Assembly: GCA_013791775.1 (NCBI GenBank)
Contig: VMTE01000030.1
Location: forward strand, 91,295 to 155,294
DNA: 64,000 bases
Direction: 5' to 3'
From: Hyphomonas sp.
Lineage (GTDB): Bacteria; Pseudomonadota; Alphaproteobacteria; Caulobacterales; Hyphomonadaceae
Below the pieces are notes generated by a model. That model did no database searches. It saw nothing but the letters and a program-made list of their open reading frames with translations, and had not been told where the DNA came from. The position numbers and the translations under genes are program-made. This document shows, one piece after another, positions 25,483 through 34,462 of the stretch; position 1 is the first letter of the stretch, and every line of letters starts with the position of its first letter.

Positions 25483-26454
25483 ATGATGAAAGCTGCCCTG
25501 ACGAGTCTTGCCATTGCCGGCTTGCTGACCGTGCCGTCCACGGCCCAGGTCGTGACGACGCCCAATCGGGGTGCGCCGATCACCAAAGGCGTCACGACGG
25601 GCGACCTTTCGGTCCAGGTGGACCAGGCCCGCCAGGCCGCTGCCGATCTTCTCGTTCAGGTGAACCGTCTTGAAACCCAGCTGAACTCGGTCAACGGCCG
25701 GGTCGAAGCGCTGGAGTTCGAACTCGGCCGTGCGCGCGAAGCGAACGAAGACCTGCTGACCGACAACGCCTCCCTTGCGCGCGACGCCGAGGCGATGCGT
25801 CAGACGCTGGACCGGCAGGCCCGCGCCATTGCCGGCATGCAGGTGATCCTGGGCATCGAACCGGAACCGGAAATCGAAACCTATTCGGCGATAAACGATG
25901 CCGGCGCGCAGGTTCTGTCTCAGGGCCAGCCCCAGTCCAACGGCCGCGGCATTGACAGTTCCGGCCCGGCCCAGATCAACGCGGGCAACGCCGCCCAGCA
26001 GGAAGGCTCGCTCGGCGCGCTGCCCGAGGGTTCGCTGGGCACGCTGTCCGCCAGCCAGCTTCCGGGTGAAGCCGGCCCGCTGTTTGCCGAAGCCAAGGCC
26101 CGGCTCATCCGGCTGGATTATCCGGGTGCGGAAGAAGCCTTTCGCGTCTTCATCGACCAGTTCGGCAAGGACAAGCAGGCCGGCGAGGCCTATTTCTGGC
26201 TGGGTGAAACGCTCCACCAGCAGCAGGCCTATGCCGATAGCGGCGCCGCCTACACGACCATGATCCGGTCCTACCCGGATGATGTCCGCGCGCCGGATGC
26301 GCTGGTGCGCCTCGCCCGCGCCATGCGTTTCCTGGGCGAAGCCGACAAGGCCTGCACCGCGCTCGATACCTTGCCGAAGCGCTATCCGGACGCCACGAAA
26401 GTTGTGCGCGATCTCGCCGCCGTCGAGCGGACCCGGTCCGGGTGCAAGAACTAG
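25483..26454 (+). CDS. cpoB: Cell division coordinator CpoB (YbgF)
   Basis: 323 residues. Signal peptide (SLAIAGLLTVPSTAQ), an N-terminal coiled coil (about residues 35-115) rich in Leu, Glu and Arg that trimerises the family, a Gln/Ser/Gly-rich linker, and C-terminal TPR-type repeats (AEAKARLIRLDYPGAEEAF, AYFWLGETLHQQQAYADSG). In other bacteria it coordinates Tol-Pal with peptidoglycan synthesis at division. The ATG at 25483 follows GGAG. It overlaps tilS by 13 bases. Confidence 0.9.
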   Translation: MMKAALTSLAIAGLLTVPSTAQVVTTPNRGAPITKGVTTGDLSVQVDQARQAAADLLVQVNRLETQLNSVNGRVEALEFELGRAREANEDLLTDNASLARDAEAMRQTLDRQARAIAGMQVILGIEPEPEIETYSAINDAGAQVLSQGQPQSNGRGIDSSGPAQINAGNAAQQEGSLGALPEGSLGTLSASQLPGEAGPLFAEAKARLIRLDYPGAEEAFRVFIDQFGKDKQAGEAYFWLGETLHQQQAYADSGAAYTTMIRSYPDDVRAPDALVRLARAMRFLGEADKACTALDTLPKRYPDATKVVRDLAAVERTRSGCKN

Positions 26455-27593
26455 ATCTGCCCTCACGTTTCACCGCCGCCCTTGACGCGGTTCCGGCAGG
26501 TTTGCGCGCGGGGCCGATCGGCCTTGCCGTTTCGGGCGGCAGCGATTCCACCGCGCTGCTCCATCTTGCGCATCGCTGGGCCAAAGCGCGCGGGGCGCAG
26601 CTGGCTGTTTTCACGGTTGATCATCATCTGCGTGCGGGCTCCGCCGCTGAAGCCGAACAGGTCGCGGCCGCCGCGCGCGGGCTCGGCCTGGCACACCAGA
26701 CGCTGCATTGGGCCGATCCGGCACCCCGCCAGTCCGCAGCGCGCCGCGCCCGGCATGCCTTGCTCGCCTCGGCCTTGCGCGCAGCGGGCGGCGGGCTTCT
26801 GCTGACCGGGCACACGGCGGATGACCAGGCCGAAACCTTTCTGATGCGCGCCCGCCAGGGGTCTGGCTGGTACGGCCTCGCTGGTATGCGAACGCTGGCG
26901 CTCTCCCCGGTCTGGCCGGAAGGCGCGGGCGTCTGGATCGCGCGGCCCCTGCTGGACGAAACCCGCGCTGACCTTCGCCGCTGGCTGACGGGGCAGGGGC
27001 AGGGCTGGGCGGATGATCCGTCCAACGACAATGCGGCGTTCGAGCGCGTCCGGGTGCGCGCGCGCCTGTCACGTTCGGGGGAGATGTCGCAGCGGGTGCT
27101 GCGCTGCCAGGGCGGGTTCGCGCGGTTGCGCCGGCTTGAAGATGCCGCGCTCGCGGACTGGCTCGCGCGCGCGGTCCGCGTCAACACCGACGGCGGCCTT
27201 GTTGCCGCGTTTGCAGGACTGCGCCCGGAAAGGGCGGCGCGGGGCCTCGGCGTGCTTGTCCAGTGCGCCGGAGGCCACGAAACGCCGCCCCGTTCGTCCA
27301 GCCTGGCAGACCTTGCCGGGCGGATCCTCGACCCTGCCGGGTTTCGCGGCGCGACGCTCGGCCGCGTCTGCCTGCGCCCGGCGGGCGGCCACATTGTCTT
27401 TTCGCCCGATCCCGGCAGCCCCGGCGCGCCGACCGATCCAGCCAGGTTAATGGCCCGGATCGACGCGTTCAGAACTCTTTTCCTCAATTCTGCGCAAGAA
27501 TTGACGGGACTTACAGGAAAGGAGTCGTTTTTGCAGGGTTTGACGCCTATCTTCACGCCTGAACCTGATTTCTTTGCGCGAGACTTGCCATGA
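26442..27593 (+). CDS. tilS: tRNA(Ile)-lysidine synthase TilS
   Basis: 383 residues. N-type ATP-pyrophosphatase domain with the PP-loop [10 protein letters not shown] near residue 30, then [15 protein letters not shown] and [17 protein letters not shown]. It converts C34 of the AUA-reading tRNA to lysidine. The C-terminal TilS domain seems short, as is common in this class. GTG at 26442 lies within cpoB; the stop overlaps the ftsH ATG by four bases, giving coupled cpoB-tilS-ftsH. Confidence 0.93.
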   Translation: MQELDLPSRFTAALDAVPAGLRAGPIGLAVSGGSDSTALLHLAHRWAKARGAQLAVFTVDHHLRAGSAAEAEQVAAAARGLGLAHQTLHWADPAPRQSAARRARHALLASALRAAGGGLLLTGHTADDQAETFLMRARQGSGWYGLAGMRTLALSPVWPEGAGVWIARPLLDETRADLRRWLTGQGQGWADDPSNDNAAFERVRVRARLSRSGEMSQRVLRCQGGFARLRRLEDAALADWLARAVRVNTDGGLVAAFAGLRPERAARGLGVLVQCAGGHETPPRSSSLADLAGRILDPAGFRGATLGRVCLRPAGGHIVFSPDPGSPGAPTDPARLMARIDAFRTLFLNSAQELTGLTGKESFLQGLTPIFTPEPDFFARDLP

Positions 27594-29497
27594 ACGTTCG
27601 TAATCTTGCCGTTTGGGGTGCTTTGGCCCTTCTGGTCATCGGCATGGCCGTGATGATGGGGGGGAACCCCGAGGTCGCACGTGCCAAGTCGGTGCGGCTT
27701 TCGGACATCTACACCCTCGCCGAAGAGGGCAAGCTGGCCGATGCCACGCTGGGCGACACCAAGCTGATGGTCACCACAGCCGACGGGCAGAAGATGATCA
27801 GCGAGATCCGCGCCCTCGACATGACGACCGAGCAGGTGCTGCGCGAAAATAACGTGCCCTTCAACGTCGAGGCCGATGTCGGCCGCAACAATGTGGCCTC
27901 GGTGCTGCTGTCGCTGCTGCCGATCGTGCTGATTGTCGCGTTCGTGTTCTTCATGATGCGCCAGATGCAGGGCGGCGGCACGCGCGGCGCCATGAGCTTC
28001 GGCAAATCCCGCGCCCGCCTCCTCACCGAGAAGCATGGCCGCGTCACATTCGATGACGTCGCCGGCGTCGATGAGGCCAAGGAAGAGCTGCAGGAAATCG
28101 TCGAGTTCCTGCAGGACCCCTCCAAGTTCCAGCGCCTCGGCGGCAAGATCCCGAAAGGCGCGCTGCTCGTCGGCCCGCCCGGCACCGGTAAAACCCTGCT
28201 CGCCCGCGCGGTTGCGGGAGAAGCCGGCGTGCCGTTCTTCACGATCTCCGGTTCGGACTTTGTCGAAATGTTCGTCGGCGTTGGCGCCAGCCGTGTGCGC
28301 GACATGTTCGAACAGGCCAAGCGCTCGGCGCCGTGCATCATCTTCATCGACGAAATCGACGCCGTCGGCCGCTCGCGCGGCGCTGGCCTCGGCGGCGGCA
28401 ACGATGAACGCGAGCAGACGCTGAACCAGCTCCTCGTCGAAATGGACGGCTTCGAGGCCAACGAAGGCATCATCATCATGGCGGCCACCAACCGTCCCGA
28501 CGTGCTCGATCCCGCGCTACTGCGTCCCGGCCGTTTCGACCGTCAGGTCACGGTCGGCAACCCGGACATCATCGGCCGCGAAAAGATCCTCAAGGTCCAC
28601 ATGCGCAATGTGCCGCTGGCCAAGGATGTCGACACCAAGACCATCGCGCGCGGCACGCCCGGCTTCTCCGGCGCGGACCTTGCGAACCTCGTCAACGAAG
28701 CCGCGCTTCTCGCGGCCCGCCGCGGCAAGCGCGTGGTGGCCATGGCCGAGTTCGAAGACGCCAAGGACAAGGTCCTGATGGGCCCGGAACGCCGCTCGAT
28801 GGTGATGTCCGAAAAGGAAAAGGAACTCACCGCCTGGCACGAAGCGGGTCACGCCATCGTCGCGATGAAAGTTCCCTCGGCCGACCCCGTCCACAAGGCG
28901 ACGATCATTCCGCGCGGCCGCGCGCTCGGCATGGTCATGCAACTGCCGGAAGACGACAAGCTCTCGATGTCGAAGGTCGAGATGACCTCGCGCCTTGCGA
29001 TCATCATGGGCGGCCGCGTCGCCGAGGAGCTGAAATTCGGCCTCGACAACGTCACCGCCGGCGCCGCCTCGGACATCCAGCAGGCGACGCGTCTTGCCCG
29101 CGCGATGATCACCCGCTGGGGCTACTCGGACGTCATCGGCCCGGTCGATTACGGCTCCGATCAAGGCGATGTGTTCCTCGGCCAGCAGCTGATGCAGTCC
29201 TCGCACATCTCGGAAGACACCTCGCGCAAGATCGAGGAAGAAGTCCGCAAGCTGATCGAACAGGGCAAGGAAGACGCCCGCCGCATCATGACCGAAGCGC
29301 GCGCCGACTGGGAAGCCGTCGCGCTCGGCCTGCTCGAGTACGAAACCCTGTCGGGCGACGAGATCGCCAACATCCTGAAGGGCATTGCGCCGTCGCGTCC
29401 GGATTCTTCGGACGAGGATTCCGGCCCGTCCTCGGCGGTACCGGTGATCGGTAAGCGCAAACGCCCCGGCATCGATCCCTCGCCGAACCCGGCCTGA
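27590..29497 (+). CDS. ftsH: ATP-dependent zinc metalloprotease FtsH
   Basis: 635-residue membrane AAA+ protease. Two transmembrane helices (residues 5-23 and about 104-122) flank a periplasmic domain. The AAA module has Walker A GPPGTGKT at 195-202, FIDEIDAVG and the SRH. The M41 peptidase has HEAGH at 417-421. It degrades misfolded and regulatory membrane proteins. Overlaps tilS by four bases. Two unrecognised genes follow instead of the often-seen glmM. Confidence 0.98.
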   Translation: MNVRNLAVWGALALLVIGMAVMMGGNPEVARAKSVRLSDIYTLAEEGKLADATLGDTKLMVTTADGQKMISEIRALDMTTEQVLRENNVPFNVEADVGRNNVASVLLSLLPIVLIVAFVFFMMRQMQGGGTRGAMSFGKSRARLLTEKHGRVTFDDVAGVDEAKEELQEIVEFLQDPSKFQRLGGKIPKGALLVGPPGTGKTLLARAVAGEAGVPFFTISGSDFVEMFVGVGASRVRDMFEQAKRSAPCIIFIDEIDAVGRSRGAGLGGGNDEREQTLNQLLVEMDGFEANEGIIIMAATNRPDVLDPALLRPGRFDRQVTVGNPDIIGREKILKVHMRNVPLAKDVDTKTIARGTPGFSGADLANLVNEAALLAARRGKRVVAMAEFEDAKDKVLMGPERRSMVMSEKEKELTAWHEAGHAIVAMKVPSADPVHKATIIPRGRALGMVMQLPEDDKLSMSKVEMTSRLAIIMGGRVAEELKFGLDNVTAGAASDIQQATRLARAMITRWGYSDVIGPVDYGSDQGDVFLGQQLMQSSHISEDTSRKIEEEVRKLIEQGKEDARRIMTEARADWEAVALGLLEYETLSGDEIANILKGIAPSRPDSSDEDSGPSSAVPVIGKRKRPGIDPSPNPA

Positions 29498-29551
29498 CCG
29501 GACTTGGCAATTTCCTTTCCTTTGAAGCCCGGCCCCTCTAGGCTGGGCTTC

Positions 29552-30148
29552 ATGTTTTTCAGACTGGCAGCTGCCCCCGCTTTCGCCCTCATCGTCACGG
29601 CCTGCGCGAGCGGGCCGGCGGCCGGGACCCCTTCGGCCTTCGAGGCCGCGCTGGCGCCGCTGTGCGGCAAGGCCTTCGAAGGCCGGATCGTGTCCACCGA
29701 CAGCCAGGACGACCTCTGGCGGGCGGAGCGTCTCGTGATGCATGTGCGCGGTTGCGAGACGGGCCTCATCGAGATTCCGCTGCATGTCGGCGATGACCGG
29801 TCGCGCACCTGGGTTCTGATGCAGGTGGGCGACGCCTGGGAGCTGCGCCACGACCACCGCCACGAGACCGGCGAGCCGGACGCGCTGACGATGTATGGCG
29901 GCTTTGCCTCCACACCCGCAGGCGCGCTGCGCCAGGAATTCCCGGCGGACGAGGCGACCAGGGCGCTGTTCGATGCACAGAACATCCCGGTGTCGAAGGC
30001 GAATGTCTGGGCCGTTGAGATTGATCCGTCTGCGAACATCTTTGCCTATGAGCTGAAACGGCCGGAGCGTTTCCTGCGCGTCGAGTTCGACACAACACGG
30101 CCCGTGGCGGCGCCGCCCGCGCCGTGGGGCTGGCCGCCGCAGGACTGA
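29552..30148 (+). CDS. Hypothetical lipoprotein
   Basis: 198 residues with a lipoprotein signal (APAFALIVTACASG). The mature part has LCGKAFEGRIVSTDSQDD and RTWVLMQVGDAWELRHDHRH, suggesting a compact beta-rich envelope protein. I do not recognise the family. ATG at 29552 begins the signal; the frame is open 48 bases further upstream without a ribosome site. It follows ftsH by 54 bases and may be in the same transcript. Confidence 0.7.
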   Translation: MFFRLAAAPAFALIVTACASGPAAGTPSAFEAALAPLCGKAFEGRIVSTDSQDDLWRAERLVMHVRGCETGLIEIPLHVGDDRSRTWVLMQVGDAWELRHDHRHETGEPDALTMYGGFASTPAGALRQEFPADEATRALFDAQNIPVSKANVWAVEIDPSANIFAYELKRPERFLRVEFDTTRPVAAPPAPWGWPPQD

Positions 30149-30155
30149 CGTCCCC

Positions 30156-30524
30156 GTGCGCCTGAGGGTAGACCATGTGCCTGCCTCGCCGCGCACGCCG
30201 GTGAGCCGGTTTGTGCACAGGCCGCTGGACGGGCCTTTCCATTCCGCCACGCAATTCGAGCCGCCGTTTCCGGGGCCGGTGGCGGGCAAGGGGCATCCTT
30301 TCTGGGTTCTGGAACATCGCGGGCATGAACTTCACTTCGCGAGCCCCGAAGAGATCGCGCATGTGATCGAGGTCCTCGGACAACGCGCGTTGCCGAAGCC
30401 GAGGGCGCTGGGCGCGCAGCAGGCGGCGGTGAATTCGCACTGGCTCTCCCGCATGGACAAGGCCTGGCTCAGCTGGAAGGTGCGCCAGGAAATCGTCCGC
30501 AAGCTGACGGAAGTGCTCGCCTGA
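30156..30524 (+). CDS. Conserved hypothetical protein
   Basis: 122 residues, no signal peptide or membrane helix. Notable segments are FWVLEHRGHELHFASPEEIAHVIEVLGQ and a C-terminal helical region with LSRMDKAWLSWKVRQEIVRKL. Quoted in parts: FWVLEHRGHELHFAS, then PEEIAHVIEVLGQ. Codon use fits the neighbours, supporting a real gene. It starts eight bases after the lipoprotein stop, so both are likely cotranscribed. Function not recognised. Confidence 0.65.
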   Translation: MRLRVDHVPASPRTPVSRFVHRPLDGPFHSATQFEPPFPGPVAGKGHPFWVLEHRGHELHFASPEEIAHVIEVLGQRALPKPRALGAQQAAVNSHWLSRMDKAWLSWKVRQEIVRKLTEVLA

Positions 30525-30593
30525 GGCATCACTCTGGCAGCATCGCTGTCGAGGATGGAGGGCGAGTGCCGGGATGCGGGGAGAGCGTTGGGC

Positions 30594-31148
30594 CTAAGAT
30601 GTGTCCGGGGCGGTGAGACGGGCCGCGAGGTGGGTGATGTAGGCGAGGACCAGGGGCGGCAGGCGGGCGGCGGCGTGGGGGCTGAAGGCCTGGCGCCTGA
30701 GCCGTGCGGCGGAGGCGGCCCAGCGGCGCGCGAGGCGCCTTGCGATGCGGCGCCGGGCGCGCCAGGCGGCGGCGAGGTTTGACAGGCGCGACAGGAAGAT
30801 CGCGTGCGAAAGCTCCGGCGTGTCTTCGGTCCTCTCCGGATTCGGGAGGCGCTTCGGGCGCGGGGGCGGGGCCTCGTGCAGGCGGAAACGGTAGCACCGG
30901 GCCGCGCGGGGCCCGGGATCGGTGCGGGGAAGATCCGTATGCGGACGCAGCGTCGCCAGCACTTCCTCGCGGGCGAGGAGGTGGATCAGGCGGCGCAGGC
31001 TGGCGGCAAAGGCGGCCAGCCCGCCGAGGGCGAGGCGCCGCACGGCGGCCTCGTGCCAGCGCGCGGCCTCGCGCAGCGCATAGCCCTTCACGGCTGTGAA
31101 CAGCCAGGCGGCAGCCTCGCAAATGACCGGAAGGGACGGTGCAGTCAT
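30594..31148 (-). CDS. Hypothetical helical Arg/Ala-rich protein
   Basis: 184 residues, rich in Ala, Arg and Leu, mostly predicted helical, with a central Pro/Arg stretch (EAPPPRPKRLPNP). No signal peptide. The other strand has competing open frames in this very GC-rich DNA, and the ribosome site is weak, so it is less certain than its neighbours. I favour this frame for its amphipathic helical composition and an ATG at a clean position. Function unknown. Confidence 0.5.
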   Translation of the reverse strand: MTAPSLPVICEAAAWLFTAVKGYALREAARWHEAAVRRLALGGLAAFAASLRRLIHLLAREEVLATLRPHTDLPRTDPGPRAARCYRFRLHEAPPPRPKRLPNPERTEDTPELSHAIFLSRLSNLAAAWRARRRIARRLARRWAASAARLRRQAFSPHAAARLPPLVLAYITHLAARLTAPDTS

Positions 31149-31473
31149 CAGCCGGGCAGGATAGCGCCGCGCCGAACCCCGCCGGATTCGTGCGTGTGCA
31201 GAAAGTCTCCGGGCGGCGCTGTCCCGGCTTCGGGCCGCAAGGCCCGGAGGCCGGGGCGCGGCGCCGGAGACGTTGTGTCTGCAGGGCTTTCTGGATCCCG
31301 GTCTTCGCTTTCAGCGAAACCGGGATGACGATAAATTTCTTTCGGAAGCGGGCCGGAGAAGGTTGCTTCGGTTGCATTGGCGGATTTGAGTGCAACTATT
31401 TTTGGATGATCGACTTTGGTAGCGATGCGCATGGCCAGTTTTTCGAGCCACAAGTCTGCTACCGGTGCTCACA
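31149..31473. other. Intergenic region before fic, with one REP-like palindrome
   Basis: No convincing gene. The first half is GC-rich like the chromosome. From about 31330 the sequence becomes AT-richer, marking the edge of the Fic island. The only structured element is the palindrome at 31295-31326. Confidence 0.6.
31295..31326. repeat. Palindromic element ATCCCGGT...CCGGGAT
   Basis: ATCCCGGT-C-TTCGCT (31295-31309) pairs with AGCGAA-A-CCGGGAT (31313-31326) around a TTC loop. This resembles the dispersed intergenic palindromes of alphaproteobacteria. It sits at the boundary of the AT-rich Fic region and may have been the insertion point. Confidence 0.55.
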
Positions 31474-31539
31474 TGAGACGCTAGCAAGTTTGCTGCTCAA
31501 AAAATTGAATAATTGAGCCGCAAGCTTGCTAGCGTCTCA
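31474..31539. promoter_or_regulatory. Large dyad upstream of fic (27-base arms)
   Basis: Arms 31474-31500 and 31513-31539 are complementary at 25 of 27 positions, around a 12-base AT-rich spacer. The outer 15 bases (TGAGACGCTAGCAAG) are exact, as are the inner TTGAGC/GCTCAA. Too long and symmetric for chance; no U-tract. Candidates are a regulator site for the Fic protein's own C-terminal HTH, or a recombination site. Confidence 0.7.
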
Positions 31540-31558
31540 TTGATGAGATACGAATTAG

Positions 31559-31592
31559 TTTGAAGCTCACATAAGGCAATTTTTGAAGCTCA
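31559..31592 (+). repeat. Direct repeat TTTGAAGCTCA before fic start
   Basis: TTTGAAGCTCA occurs at 31559-31569 and 31582-31592, 23 bases apart. The second copy ends one base before the fic ATG and supplies its GAAG ribosome site. GCTCACAT also recurs at 31466 and 31565. Confidence 0.55.
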
Positions 31593-31593
31593 A

Positions 31594-32730
31594 ATGGTTA
31601 ACAAGAAGGAGCCAGATTTCCGTGAAGCGGTGAACTACCATCACGGAAAGTTCCCGCCTAACAGTTTGGATGCATCGCAGCTTCTACTGCCGCTATCAAA
31701 CGCAGTCGCAGCGCTCACTCGCTATGATGTAATGCTCCGTCAATTGCGCGAAAGCGAGATTCTGCTCGCGCCTCTTCGGCGGCAAGAGGCCGTCGTGTCA
31801 TCTCGTATGGAAGGCACTGTCACGACTCTTGAGGAAGTACTGAGCCTTGAGGCAGATCAGCCCGATGACGACCAAGGTCGCGACAAAAACTATCGACATG
31901 AAGCTCTTGAGGTCCTTGGATACTCGCGAGCCATGCGAACAACTCAAATGAAGATGGAAGAAGGTCACCGGATAACCGAGTGGCTGATCCGATTGGCACA
32001 CCAGAGACTCTTATGGTTTGGTCGGGGCCATGACCTCAACCCGGGGGCGTACAAGACCGAGCAAAACTACCTAGCTGATAAGCTGAAGAAGAAAATCTTA
32101 TTCGTACCGATAGCTCCAGAGTTGTTGAAAGAGCACATGGAGCGCCTTGTTACCTATTTAGATTCCGCGCCCGATCACCCGCTCATAAAGGCGGCAGTAT
32201 CCCATATTGAATTTGAGGCACTTCATCCGTTCAACGACGGAAACGGTCGCGTCGGTCGTATGCTAATTACCCTTTATCTGTGGCAAGCTGAGGTTATATC
32301 GGCCCCGCACTTTTACGTAAGTGAGTACTTCGAAGAGAATCGTGACGCCTACATTGACGCAATGCGGAGAGTCTCCGAGCACGATGAATGGACGGAGTGG
32401 GTTGTCTTCTTTTTGCAAGGATTGGCAGAGCAAGCCGCAACTAAATGCTCTCAGATTACAAGGATCCAAGAACTTCATGCTGAGATGCAAACCGTGTTTC
32501 GAGACACATTGACGTCGAAAGACTACCTATCCGCAGTAAACTTTGTTTTTGAGCAACCGGTCTTCAGAAGCAGTCGATTTGTAGCTGCTACCGGCCTTCC
32601 AAAGCCGACAGCAACGAGGTTTCTCAAGCTTCTGCGCGAAGCGGGCATAATCAGAATTGTTGAACAAGGCTCTGGTCGGCGCGCAACACTCTATGCTTTT
32701 GACAGGCTTCTCGACGCAGTTCGAGTTTGA
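31594..32730 (+). CDS. Fic family protein (class II, autoinhibited) with C-terminal winged helix
   Basis: 378 residues. An N-terminal helical domain carries the inhibitory motif S-x-x-x-E-G (Ser69, Glu73, Gly74 in SSRMEGT). The catalytic Fic motif HPFNDGNGRVGR spans residues 211-222. The C-terminus (LPKPTATRFLKLLREAGIIR) looks like a winged-helix DNA-binding domain, as in the COG3177 group. Fic enzymes usually AMPylate a protein hydroxyl; with Glu73 in the helix, activity is probably restrained until released. Clearly AT-richer than purH and ftsH, so probably acquired. The large dyad directly upstream suggests autoregulation. Target unknown. Confidence 0.9.
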   Translation: MVNKKEPDFREAVNYHHGKFPPNSLDASQLLLPLSNAVAALTRYDVMLRQLRESEILLAPLRRQEAVVSSRMEGTVTTLEEVLSLEADQPDDDQGRDKNYRHEALEVLGYSRAMRTTQMKMEEGHRITEWLIRLAHQRLLWFGRGHDLNPGAYKTEQNYLADKLKKKILFVPIAPELLKEHMERLVTYLDSAPDHPLIKAAVSHIEFEALHPFNDGNGRVGRMLITLYLWQAEVISAPHFYVSEYFEENRDAYIDAMRRVSEHDEWTEWVVFFLQGLAEQAATKCSQITRIQELHAEMQTVFRDTLTSKDYLSAVNFVFEQPVFRSSRFVAATGLPKPTATRFLKLLREAGIIRIVEQGSGRRATLYAFDRLLDAVRV

Positions 32731-32765
32731 AACGTAGAGAAGTTGAGTGACTCAATTCTGGAACC

Positions 32766-34352
32766 TTAGTGCCGGAAATGCCGCATCCCCGTGAACACCA
32801 TCGCCAATCCCGCCTCGTCCGCTGCGGCGATGACTTCGTCGTCGCGGATGGAGCCGCCGGGTTGGATGATGGCGGTGGCGCCGGCGCTGGCGGCTTGCAG
32901 GAGACCGTCTGCGAACGGAAAGAAGGCGTCTGAGGCGGCGACGCAGCCGCGCGTGCGGGGCTCGGGCCAGCCGGCCGTCTCGGCGGCGTCTTCGGCCTTG
33001 CGGGCGGCGATGCGGGCGCTATCGATGCGGCTCATCTGGCCGGCGCCGATGCCGGCGGTGACGCCGTCCTTGGCATAGACAATGGTGTTCGATTTCACAT
33101 GCTTGGCGACGCGCCAGGCGAAGAGGAGGTCGGCCAGTTCCTGCTCCGTAGGCGCACGTTTCGTGACGAGCCTGAGGTCGGCGCGCGTGATGCGGCCCGC
33201 GTCGCGGTCCTGCAGCAGAAAGCCGCCGGCGACCGTCTTGGCAAAGATGCCGGGCGCGGCAGGGTCGGGCAGGCCATCGGTGATCAGCAGGCGGAGGTTT
33301 TTCTTCTTCGCGAAGACCGCCTCGGCGGCCGCGTCGGCGCCCGGCGCGATGACGACTTCGGTGAACACTTCGGAGATGATCCGGGCGGCGGCCTCGTCCA
33401 GCGGGCGGTTCAGCGCCACGATGCCGCCGAAGGCGGAGGTCGGGTCACACGCGAGGGCCTTGGTGTAGGCCTCAATGATGCTGGCACCGGTGGCGACGCC
33501 GCAGGGATTGGCGTGCTTGATGATGGCGACGGCGGGCGTCTCGCTGCCCAGCTCGCCGATCAGTTCATAGGCGGCGTCGGTGTCGTTGATGTTGTTGTAG
33601 GAGAGTTCCTTGCCCTGCAGCTGGCGCGCGGTGGCGACGCCCGGGCGTTTCTCGCCGGTGACGTAGAAGGCGGCCTTCTGGTGCGGGTTCTCGCCGTAGC
33701 GCAGGGACTGTTGCAGCCGCCCGCCGATGGCCGCCCAATCCGGCGCCTCCTCGCCGTTCTGGCGCGCGTACCACTGGGAGATGGCGGCGTCATAGGCGGC
33801 GGTGCGGGCATAGGTCTTGGCGGCGAGGCGGCGCAGGGTGGCGGAGCTGACAGTGCCGGCGGCGTCCAGTTCCGCCAGCACGGTGTCCACGTCTGCGGTG
33901 TCGGTGCAGACGGCGACGAAGGCCCAGTTCTTGGCGGCGGCGCGCAGCATGGCGGGGCCGCCGATGTCGATGTTCTCGATACAGGTTTCAAAGTCCGCGC
34001 CCGAGGCGACGGTGGCCTCGAAGGGGTAGAGGTTGACGTAGATCAGATCGATCGGCGCGATGCCGTGGGCGCGCGCGTCGGCGACGTGCTGCGGATTGTC
34101 GCGCAGGAAGAGCAGGCCGCCATGCACGGCCGGGTGGAGCGTCTTGACGCGCCCGTCCATCATTTCCGGGAAGCCGGTGAGGTCGGCGACGTCACTGACG
34201 GGCAGGCCGGCGTCCTTCAGGGCCTTCGACGTGCCGCCGGTGGAGATGAGATCCGCGCCGTGGCTGCGCAGGCGGGTCGCCTGGCCGATGAGGCCGGTCT
34301 TGTCGGAGACAGAAATCAGCGCGCGGCGGATCTTGAGGGGGGCGGCGGTCAT
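32766..34352 (-). CDS. purH: Bifunctional AICAR transformylase / IMP cyclohydrolase
   Basis: 528 residues, last two steps of purine biosynthesis. The N-terminal MGS-like IMP cyclohydrolase domain has [18 protein letters not shown] and [10 protein letters not shown]. The C-terminal AICAR transformylase has [19 protein letters not shown] and [10 protein letters not shown]. Full family length. It converges on fic, with a 13-base palindrome (TTGAGT-G-ACTCAA at 32743-32755) between them. It lies downstream of the heparinase-like and rpe genes on the same strand, an arrangement seen in other alphaproteobacteria. Confidence 0.97.
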   Translation of the reverse strand: MTAAPLKIRRALISVSDKTGLIGQATRLRSHGADLISTGGTSKALKDAGLPVSDVADLTGFPEMMDGRVKTLHPAVHGGLLFLRDNPQHVADARAHGIAPIDLIYVNLYPFEATVASGADFETCIENIDIGGPAMLRAAAKNWAFVAVCTDTADVDTVLAELDAAGTVSSATLRRLAAKTYARTAAYDAAISQWYARQNGEEAPDWAAIGGRLQQSLRYGENPHQKAAFYVTGEKRPGVATARQLQGKELSYNNINDTDAAYELIGELGSETPAVAIIKHANPCGVATGASIIEAYTKALACDPTSAFGGIVALNRPLDEAAARIISEVFTEVVIAPGADAAAEAVFAKKKNLRLLITDGLPDPAAPGIFAKTVAGGFLLQDRDAGRITRADLRLVTKRAPTEQELADLLFAWRVAKHVKSNTIVYAKDGVTAGIGAGQMSRIDSARIAARKAEDAAETAGWPEPRTRGCVAASDAFFPFADGLLQAASAGATAIIQPGGSIRDDEVIAAADEAGLAMVFTGMRHFRH

Positions 34353-34462
34353 GGGCTCTCTCCGTACTCGGCTCGCGCGCGGCCTAGCACGGGGGAGGCG
34401 GGCGTCAAGTTTGATGGTCGCGGCGTCTTTCCGAAAACCGGTCCCACTTTTCGGGACGCCGC

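Noticed and set aside
30804-31328. 174-codon plus-strand frame
   Set aside because: Competes with the minus-strand hypothetical at 30594-31148; its translation is Gly/Arg/Pro-rich with no structure, and it has no ribosome site.
31474-31539. Possible insertion-sequence end
   Set aside because: No transposase, partner terminal repeat or target duplication is visible; a regulatory or recombination dyad fits better.
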